9,344 nucleotides of DNA, taken from assembly GCA_947071955.1 (NCBI GenBank), contig CAMTGL010000073.1, positions 1 through 9,344 of the forward strand, given 5' to 3'. Origin of the DNA: an uncultured Plesiomonas sp. (lineage in GTDB: Bacteria; Pseudomonadota; Gammaproteobacteria; Enterobacterales; CAMTGL01). Every line of letters begins with the position of its first letter. Within the stretch, counting starts at the first letter, position 1. The notes beneath the pieces were generated by a model, which saw nothing but the letters and a program-made list of their open reading frames with translations, made no database searches and had not been told where the DNA came from. The translations under genes were made by a program, and so were the position numbers. Shown in pieces: positions 1-5,007 of the stretch.

Positions 1-649
1 GCTAGAAAAAGTGCAGCAGAGTGGGCATATGGGTGCTGTACAAGCGGAGTGTTTGCAGGCCGTTTGGCGTCGTAGTCAGATTACCCAGCCAGATCTTGCT
101 TATCGCGATATTAGTAATGCATGGCAGTTGTACCCGCGTCAGTTGGCCTGTTTACGTTTACTGGCAAAATGGCGTATTGAAGAAGCTCAGCGCCGTGATT
201 TGGCACTTAACTTTGTAGTTAAAGAGCTGAGTTTATGGAAAGTGGCCCGTTATTTGCCGCAAACCATGAGTGATTTAAATCACCTTGAGCTGGAAAATCC
301 GGCGATTCGTTTTCATGGCCGGACAATGTTGCAAATGGTTGATCAGGCTAAAAAGCTGCCTGAAAGTGAATGCCCTGCAGCACTGAGCCGTTTGGTAGAT
401 AACCCAGAGTACAAAGCAACACTTAAAGAGATCAAAGCGTTTATTGGTACTCTGGAAACGGAAACCGGTTTAAGCAGTGAACTGCTGGCATCACGCCGTC
501 AAATTCACCAATTACTGAGCTTTGCATGGAAAGCAACAGAGCATGTTGACAGTTCGAAAAGTGATCAGGATCTACCTGAATTACTGTCGGGATGGCGCGG
601 AGAGTTGATGGGCGAGCGTTTACAGAAATTATTGAGTAAGTCAGCGTAA
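1..649 (+). CDS. rnd: Ribonuclease D, 3' part (5' end outside window)
   Basis: This is the C-terminal part of RNase D, a 3'-5' exoribonuclease of the DEDD family that trims tRNA precursors and other small RNAs in the cytoplasm. The reading frame is open from base 2 and ends at TAA 647-649, giving about 215 residues; the full protein is usually about 370-380, so the catalytic DEDD domain lies to the left of the window. What remains is the helical HRDC region. It is recognised by the stretch WRIEEAQRRDLALNFVVKE, followed by a LWKVAR segment, then a second HRDC-like helical domain near the C-terminus. GTG at base 11 is not a real start, because the frame continues upstream and the protein would lack its active site. 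The gene converges with minE across a 53-bp gap, an arrangement I also recall from E. coli. Identification rests on recognised family sequence. Confidence 0.93.
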   Translation, partial: LEKVQQSGHMGAVQAECLQAVWRRSQITQPDLAYRDISNAWQLYPRQLACLRLLAKWRIEEAQRRDLALNFVVKELSLWKVARYLPQTMSDLNHLELENPAIRFHGRTMLQMVDQAKKLPESECPAALSRLVDNPEYKATLKEIKAFIGTLETETGLSSELLASRRQIHQLLSFAWKATEHVDSSKSDQDLPELLSGWRGELMGERLQKLLSKSA

Positions 650-674
650 ACTGACTCACTCAACGGATGCGTAG

Positions 675-717
675 AAGAGCTTTTTAATTAAAAATACGGT
701 AATTAAGGGCTCTTTTT
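675..717 (+). terminator. Intrinsic terminator of rnd, overlapping the minE 3' end
   Basis: The left arm AAGAGC (675-680) pairs with GCTCTT (709-714). Pairing continues inward through T-G wobbles, one bulge and AATT/AATT, closing a loop of about 11 bases. A run of five T (713-717) overlaps and follows the right arm on the + strand. On the - strand no T run follows the hairpin, so the signal mainly serves rnd. The right arm and T run lie within the last codons of minE (stop at 703-705). Confidence 0.7.
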
Positions 718-975
718 CGCATCATCCTCTGGCAGAGTGACATTCAATTCAAGTATTGAAATATCGTCGCCCTTTTGCTCCAGTTGCACGGTGACATGTT
801 CTGGATCAATCTGAATATATTTACAAATCACGGCGAGAATATCTTGCTTCAATGCCGGTAAGTAGTGAGGCTCACTGTCTCCACGTCGACGTTCAGCAAC
901 AATAATCTGCAAACGCTCTTTCGCGATGCTTGCTGTCTGCTTTTTATGCGACAGGAAAAAGTCTAGGAGCGCCAT
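703..975 (-). CDS. minE: Cell division topological specificity factor MinE
   Basis: MinE stimulates the MinD ATPase at the membrane and drives pole-to-pole oscillation of MinCD, so that FtsZ rings form only at mid-cell. The 90-residue product has the usual family length (88 in E. coli). It opens with the membrane-binding MALLDFFLS segment. Residues about 13-31 (TASIAKERLQIIVAERRR) form the anti-MinCD contact helix that binds MinD. The C-terminal topological-specificity/dimer domain follows, with PHYLPALKQDI near 36-46 and ISILELNVTLPE near 72-83. Only 3 bp separate the minD stop from this start, and the Shine-Dalgarno-like GGGGGA lies inside the end of minD, so translational coupling is likely. 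The last codons overlap the rnd terminator. The extreme C-terminus (DDAKKSP) is not part of the conserved domain. Confidence 0.98.
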   Translation of the reverse strand: MALLDFFLSHKKQTASIAKERLQIIVAERRRGDSEPHYLPALKQDILAVICKYIQIDPEHVTVQLEQKGDDISILELNVTLPEDDAKKSP

Positions 976-978
976 AAT

Positions 979-1791
979 TTATCCCCCAAACAATCGCTTT
1001 AAAAACCCTTTCTTCTCTTCGTCAAGGAAACGGAAAGGACACTCATTTCCCAAAAGGCGCTCAACGGTATCTAAGTAGGCTTGGCCTGCTTCAGAGTCTT
1101 TATCAAGGATAACAGGTTCACCTTGGTTCGACGCCCGCAATACGGAAGGGCTTTCAGGAATAACACCAATCAGTGGAATACGCAAAATCTCTTCAACATC
1201 TTGCACACTCAGCATATCACCACGGGTTACCCGCTCAGGGCAGTAACGCGTCAGCAGCAGATGCTCTTTAATCGGCTCAAGACTCTGCTCTGAACGGCGT
1301 GATTTCGAGGATAAGATCCCCAAAATACGGTCAGAATCTCGGACAGACGAAACTTCAGGGTTAGTTGTGACAATGGCTTCATCAGCAAAATAGAGTGCCA
1401 TTAGCGCACCGGTTTCAATACCGGCCGGTGAGTCACACAACACATAGTCAAAACCCATGCTGTCGAGTTCATTTAATACTTTTTCTACGCCTTCACGGGT
1501 CAGCGCATCTTTATCACGGGTTTGTGAGGCGGGCAAAATAAACAGGTTTTCAACCCGCTTATCTTTAATTAACGCCTGATTCAGGCTGGCATCACCTTGA
1601 ATCACATTCACAAAATCGTATACCACACGGCGTTCGCAACCCATGATCAGGTCAAGGTTACGCAGGCCGATATCAAAATCAATAACAACGGTTTTTTTGC
1701 CCTTCAATGCTAAACCAGTGGCAATGGCCGCGCTTGAAGTTGTTTTACCAACGCCCCCTTTCCCAGAGGTTACAACGATGATACGTGCCAT
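979..1791 (-). CDS. minD: Septum site-determining ATPase MinD
   Basis: MinD is a ParA/MinD-family P-loop ATPase. When ATP-bound it dimerises on the inner membrane and recruits MinC to block FtsZ assembly away from mid-cell; MinE triggers hydrolysis and release. At 270 residues it has the same length as the E. coli protein. The deviant Walker A motif GKGGVGKT occupies residues 10-17, with signature Lys11 and Lys16. Switch-region aspartates fall in IDFDIGLRNLD (Asp38 and Asp40), and a Walker B-type DYVLCDSPAG segment lies mid-protein. The C-terminal amphipathic membrane-targeting helix ends in KGFLKRLFGG. An AAGGA ribosome site lies about 8 bases before the ATG. It is the middle gene of minC-minD-minE, 29 bp after minC and 3 bp before minE. 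No key residue is missing. Confidence 0.99.
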   Translation of the reverse strand: MARIIVVTSGKGGVGKTTSSAAIATGLALKGKKTVVIDFDIGLRNLDLIMGCERRVVYDFVNVIQGDASLNQALIKDKRVENLFILPASQTRDKDALTREGVEKVLNELDSMGFDYVLCDSPAGIETGALMALYFADEAIVTTNPEVSSVRDSDRILGILSSKSRRSEQSLEPIKEHLLLTRYCPERVTRGDMLSVQDVEEILRIPLIGVIPESPSVLRASNQGEPVILDKDSEAGQAYLDTVERLLGNECPFRFLDEEKKGFLKRLFGG

Positions 1792-1820
1792 GAGGGGTTC
1801 CTTGTCAAAAAGAGCCTATT

Positions 1821-2501
1821 TCAAAGAGCTTCAAAATGAATATTATCTTCTCGTAACGTAATGCGAGTTGCCTTTTGCCACACCGAAGAGGGGATCTGAT
1901 CACTCAGCGCATATTGCCCTGATAACGACACCAGCTCAGCTTGCAAATTCAGGCAAAAAATACTGCCATCGGTTCGGCCATCCGCACCGGCAATTGCGCG
2001 CCCGCGCATTACGCCGTAAATATGAATATGGCCGTCAGCAATTAATTCCGCCCCCGGGCTTACATGACTATTGACGATAAGATCACAATTTTTCGCATAA
2101 ATTTGCTGCCCAGATCGTACCGGAGTGTTAATTACCTTCGTATGCGTAATAACGGGAGCGACAGGAGCAGGTTGTTCCGGTTTTGGCTCTTTTATCTTAC
2201 CTTCACTCAGAATAGGCAACCCAGCGCGTCGAACGCTCTCTTTTTGTTGACTATCAGTGCAGCCGCTCACGCCGACTAAAAATAATCCAGCTTCACGAAT
2301 CGCACGTTTTAGAAATTTAAAATCTGCTGATTCAGTAAGATTTGCCACATTTAATACCACAGGCGCACCTTGAAAAAAGGCGGGTGCTTGCCGCACTTTT
2401 TCTAAAAGCATTTGCTTAATTTGGTTTTGATCTGTGCTGTGCAAATGGACAACAGTGAGGGTGAAATTCCCCCCTTTCAGATCTACAGGGTATTGTGACA
2501 T
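1821..2501 (-). CDS. minC: Septum site-determining protein MinC
   Basis: MinC inhibits FtsZ polymerisation; MinD brings it to the membrane. The 226-residue product shows both expected domains. The N-terminal FtsZ-antagonist domain (about 1-100) includes LKGGNFTLTVVHLH and APVVLNVANL. A Pro/Lys-rich linker (about 102-120, KEPKPEQPAPVAP) follows. The C-terminal beta-helix domain (about 122-226) binds MinD and dimerises, and carries the conserved GHIHIYGVMRGRAIAG turn with RGRA at 166-169. The ATG at 2499-2501 aligns with the E. coli N-terminus as I recall it, but the nearest good ribosome site (AGGAGA) is about 14 bases upstream, longer than usual. It is the first gene of the min operon, divergent from ycgL across 125 bp that probably hold both promoters. 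Confidence 0.98.
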   Translation of the reverse strand: MSQYPVDLKGGNFTLTVVHLHSTDQNQIKQMLLEKVRQAPAFFQGAPVVLNVANLTESADFKFLKRAIREAGLFLVGVSGCTDSQQKESVRRAGLPILSEGKIKEPKPEQPAPVAPVITHTKVINTPVRSGQQIYAKNCDLIVNSHVSPGAELIADGHIHIYGVMRGRAIAGADGRTDGSIFCLNLQAELVSLSGQYALSDQIPSSVWQKATRITLREDNIHFEAL

Positions 2502-2626
2502 AAATTGGTTTCGCTTCTCCTGTGCGTCCTAGCTATATTAGGCATGACAAGAATATAAATCACTTATCTTAACATGTTATAGTTACAACACAGCTTACGC
2601 AAGAAAACATAAGGGATTCCGTCGAG
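2502..2626. promoter_or_regulatory. Divergent minC / ycgL control region with a 10-bp palindrome
   Basis: A perfect palindrome TAACATGTTA sits at 2570-2579. For the min operon (- strand), a plausible promoter has -35 ATAACA (complement of 2575-2580) and -10 TATATT (complement of 2552-2557), 17 bases apart. For ycgL (+ strand), TATAGT at 2578-2583 is a good -10 about 45 bases before the ATG, but no good -35 precedes it. Both candidate elements overlap the palindrome, so one bound regulator could affect both directions. Promoter positions are inferred by eye. Confidence 0.4.
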
Positions 2627-2920
2627 ATGTGGTGCGCAATCTACAAAAGTATTAAACGTGAAGAGACCTATTTATTCCTAGAGAAAAGAGATGATTTTTC
2701 ACGGGTTCCGGCTGAATTGCTACAAGGCTTTGGAACGCCACAATTAGTTATGCTTTTCCCCTTAAACGGCTCACGAAAATTAGTTCATACCGATGTGAAT
2801 AAAATGAAAACCGTGCTGGCAGAGCAGGGGTTTTATTTACAACTTCCTCCGCCAAAAGAGAATTTATTAAAACAACATCGTGCGGAGTTTCAATCAAAAG
2901 TAACACCTGATGCAAAATAG
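2627..2920 (+). CDS. ycgL: YcgL family protein
   Basis: This is a small conserved gammaproteobacterial protein of the YcgL family (97 residues, about 108 in E. coli) with no established biochemical function; family members are compact alpha/beta proteins. Diagnostic stretches are WCAIYKSIKREETYLFLEK near the start, DDFSRVPAELLQGFG in the middle, and EQGFYLQLPPPKENLLKQH near the end. The last 15 or so residues are polar and poorly conserved. The ATG at 2627 is supported by AAGGGA about 10 bases upstream and by alignment to the family. The gene is divergent from minC, as I recall from E. coli. No U-rich terminator is visible before the next + strand gene, 117 bp downstream, so read-through is possible. 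Confidence 0.93.
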   Translation: MWCAIYKSIKREETYLFLEKRDDFSRVPAELLQGFGTPQLVMLFPLNGSRKLVHTDVNKMKTVLAEQGFYLQLPPPKENLLKQHRAEFQSKVTPDAK

Positions 2921-3037
2921 TTGCAAACAGCTGATTGCGGCTTATTAGCAAGCATAACAAAATGGCGATAACACGGGAATTAGAGGGTTAGGCGTGTTTA
3001 TTGTGATGATAATGTGGTGATAAATAGAGTATAAAAA

Positions 3038-4081
3038 ATGAAGCTTTCATTACTTTCACTTATCGGTATGAGTCTTTTATTAGCCGGTTGTGCTTCGGGG
3101 CCGTCTGCCCGTTCTGTTCCTGCGCAAACTGAGCAAGCCGCAGCACTGGCAACCTTTCGTGCAGATCGTACACCGGCTGACTTTGCCGAGTTTATTCAGC
3201 ATCTCAAGCAACATGCACTTGCTCAGGGTATTGCTCCGGCAACGGTAGAGCAAGGTTTTACGGATGTGTATTTTTTAGAGCGAGCAGTGAAGGCCGACAG
3301 AGGCCAGCCTGAGTTTAAGTTAACGTTAGACCAGTATCTGCAAAAAAGCCTGACCCAGAGTAAAATCCAAAAGGGGCGCGAGATGTATCAGCGCTACCAC
3401 TCACAACTGATGCCGATTGCAGCAAAATACGGTGTACAACCACAGTATATTATTGCGTTATGGGGCACTGAGAGCAGTTTTGGGCGCTTTACCGGTAAAG
3501 AGAATGTGATCTCTGCACTGTCAACACTGGCTTTTGAAGGCCGCCGAGAGGTCTTTTTTACTAAACAGGTGATGGCTGCTCTGCAAATTCAGCAAGAGGG
3601 GCATATCTCTCCGGCATTGATGAAAGGCTCGTGGGCGGGCGCGATGGGGCAGTGTCAGTTCATGCCGACCTCTTTTTTGACTTATGCCGCTGACGGTGAC
3701 GGTGATGGGCATAAGGATATTTGGAACAACGTACTCGATGTCTTTGCATCCACAGCAAATTATCTCTCAACCGAAGGGTGGAACGATCAGCTAAGCTGGG
3801 GTGAGAAAGTGGTGCTTCCTGCTGATTTTAACCGTGAGTTGGCGGGTACGAAAACCGCACAGGGTAAAACGGTGAAGCAGTGGCAGGCATTGGGTGTGAG
3901 TTTACCGAATGGGAGCTCTTTACCGCATTTAACCCAGCAGGCATGGTTGGTGTTACCGGATGATATTAACGGTCAGGCTCTGCTGGTATACAACAATTAC
4001 CGTACGCTGATGCACTGGAACCGCTCTTACTATTTTGCGACCAGTGTTGGCATGCTGGCTGATGCGATTGTTGCGCCATAG
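3038..4081 (+). CDS. Lytic murein transglycosylase lipoprotein, MltB-type (GH103)
   Basis: This is a predicted outer-membrane-anchored lytic transglycosylase. It would cleave the MurNAc-GlcNAc bond of peptidoglycan, leaving 1,6-anhydroMurNAc ends. The 347-residue precursor begins with a lipoprotein signal ending in LLLAGC. Cys18 would be lipidated, and Ala19 at +2 favours outer-membrane sorting. The MltB/SLT_2 catalytic region follows. ALWGTESSFGRF (140-151) supplies the catalytic acid Glu145. TLAFEGRREVFF (163-174) and GSWAGAMGQCQFMPTSF (197-213) are conserved substrate-groove motifs. DGDGDGHKDIW (219-229) resembles the EF-hand-like Ca-binding loop of MltB. I see no obvious C-terminal peptidoglycan-binding repeat. 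The likely start has only a weak AGAG ribosome site 8 bases upstream. E. coli has no gene here in the min-ycgL-ycgM block as I recall, so this is a lineage-specific neighbour. I leave the symbol blank because several paralogues share this architecture. Confidence 0.92.
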   Translation: MKLSLLSLIGMSLLLAGCASGPSARSVPAQTEQAAALATFRADRTPADFAEFIQHLKQHALAQGIAPATVEQGFTDVYFLERAVKADRGQPEFKLTLDQYLQKSLTQSKIQKGREMYQRYHSQLMPIAAKYGVQPQYIIALWGTESSFGRFTGKENVISALSTLAFEGRREVFFTKQVMAALQIQQEGHISPALMKGSWAGAMGQCQFMPTSFLTYAADGDGDGHKDIWNNVLDVFASTANYLSTEGWNDQLSWGEKVVLPADFNRELAGTKTAQGKTVKQWQALGVSLPNGSSLPHLTQQAWLVLPDDINGQALLVYNNYRTLMHWNRSYYFATSVGMLADAIVAP

Positions 4082-4108
4082 TTTATCGCTTCATCATTTA
4101 TGAATACA

Positions 4109-4163
4109 CCATTTATGGTTCAATAAATGGCAGCGCTCTGTGTGGTATCACCACCACAGAGCG
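4109..4163 (+). terminator. Two tandem hairpins after the transglycosylase gene
   Basis: The first hairpin has perfect 8-bp arms, CCATTTAT (4109-4116) and ATAAATGG (4123-4130), with a 6-base loop. The second, 3 bases on, pairs CGCTCTGTG+TGGT (4134-4146) with ACCA+CACAGAGCG (4150-4163), with one bulged C and a 3-base loop. This GC-rich stem is followed only by GGTTTGAATC, a poor U tract, so it may be a weak terminator, an mRNA 3'-end stabiliser or a partial attenuator before ycgM. Confidence 0.5.
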
Positions 4164-4200
4164 GTTTGAATCAGATTATTGCGTAAAAGGCTCATAGCTA

Positions 4201-4206
4201 AGGAGG
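4201..4206 (+). promoter_or_regulatory. Consensus Shine-Dalgarno fixing the ycgM start
   Basis: AGGAGG lies 7 bases before ATG 4214, an ideal spacing. The in-frame TTG at 4208 is only one base away from this site and is not a credible start, so ycgM begins at 4214. Confidence 0.85.
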
Positions 4207-4213
4207 GTTGTCT

Positions 4214-4882
4214 ATGTATCAACATACTGATTGGCAGGGAACGCCGCTTGCCATTCCTGTCGGAAAAGTCGTGTGTGTCGGGCTAAATTATGCTGACCAT
4301 GTTAAAGAGATGGGCAGCGCCCAAGCCATTGAGCCGGTGCTGTTTTTGAAACCCGATACCGCATTGTGTGATTTACGCCAGCCGGTTGTATTACCGGTAG
4401 GGTTTGGTGAGGTACATCATGAAGCCGAAGTTGCAGCGCTTATTGGTGCACCATTGCAAAATGCCACCACAGAACAGGTAGCTGATGCCATTTGGGGTTA
4501 CGGTATCGGGTTGGATCTGACACTGAGAACCTTGCAGGCTGAGTGTAAAAAAGCGGGGCGTCCGTGGGAAAAGGCCAAAGCCTTTGACGGATCTTGTCCG
4601 GTATCTGGCTTTATTCCCGCCACAGCGGTACATGATCGGCAGAATCTGTCTTTTTCGCTAACAGTCAACGGCCTGGCTTGTCAGCAGGGAAATACGGCAA
4701 ATATGCTGACACCGATGCTTGAGTTGATCAGTTATATGAGCCGTTTTTTTACCCTGAAAGCCGGTGATATTATTCTGACCGGTACTCCGGAAGGCGTTGG
4801 CCCATTGTGTGCAGGAGATCAATTATTGCTGACATTGGCAGAAAGAGACCTTCGTACATCAGCGCAAGAGAGCAAAAGATAA
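4214..4882 (+). CDS. ycgM: Fumarylacetoacetate hydrolase-family protein (YcgM/FAHD1-like)
   Basis: This is a cytoplasmic FAH-superfamily enzyme of 222 residues (about 219 in E. coli YcgM). Relatives bind Mg2+ or Mn2+ and act on small keto acids; for FAHD1-like members, acylpyruvate hydrolysis, oxaloacetate decarboxylation and oxaloacetate tautomerisation have been reported. The substrate here cannot be told from sequence. Visible features are VCVGLNYADHVKEMG (20-34), the FLKP loop (44-47), the metal ligands Glu70 and Glu72 in HHEAEVAALIG and Asp101 in GYGIGLDLTLR, the KAFDGSCPVSGF stretch (122-133), and the conserved LTGTPEGVGPL turn (188-198). All expected metal ligands are present. The start is set by AGGAGG. 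The gene follows the transglycosylase gene on the same strand after two hairpins and converges with ygiQ at a shared terminator. The last 12 or so residues are hydrophilic and unconserved. Confidence 0.94.
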   Translation: MYQHTDWQGTPLAIPVGKVVCVGLNYADHVKEMGSAQAIEPVLFLKPDTALCDLRQPVVLPVGFGEVHHEAEVAALIGAPLQNATTEQVADAIWGYGIGLDLTLRTLQAECKKAGRPWEKAKAFDGSCPVSGFIPATAVHDRQNLSFSLTVNGLACQQGNTANMLTPMLELISYMSRFFTLKAGDIILTGTPEGVGPLCAGDQLLLTLAERDLRTSAQESKR

Positions 4883-4910
4883 TAAGCCGTTGGCTCATTC
4901 ATAGTGGATA

Positions 4911-4957
4911 AAAAAATGCCTGTTCAGACTGAGTGCTGAACAGGCATTGTTGTTTTT
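4911..4957. terminator. Strong bidirectional terminator between ycgM and ygiQ
   Basis: A perfect 13-bp stem pairs 4915-4927 (AATGCCTGTTCAG) with 4936-4948, around an 8-base loop. On the + strand it is followed by GTTGTTTTT (4949-4957) and serves ycgM. On the - strand it is followed by a T run (complement of A 4911-4916) and serves ygiQ. A second, weaker stem, TCCTGA 4971-4976 with TCAGGA 4989-4994, lies between it and the ygiQ stop. Confidence 0.93.
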
Positions 4958-5007
4958 ACGGCCGTATTTCTCCTGAAAATAGTGGTTATCAGGAAAGATG
5001 TGGTGGA

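Noticed and set aside
441..659. 72-codon - strand frame opposite rnd
   Set aside because: It is antisense to recognised RNase D sequence, shows no family similarity and would run out of the terminator region.
2748..2960. 70-codon - strand frame covering the ycgL end and the following gap
   Set aside because: Mostly antisense to ycgL, with no recognisable motif or ribosome site.
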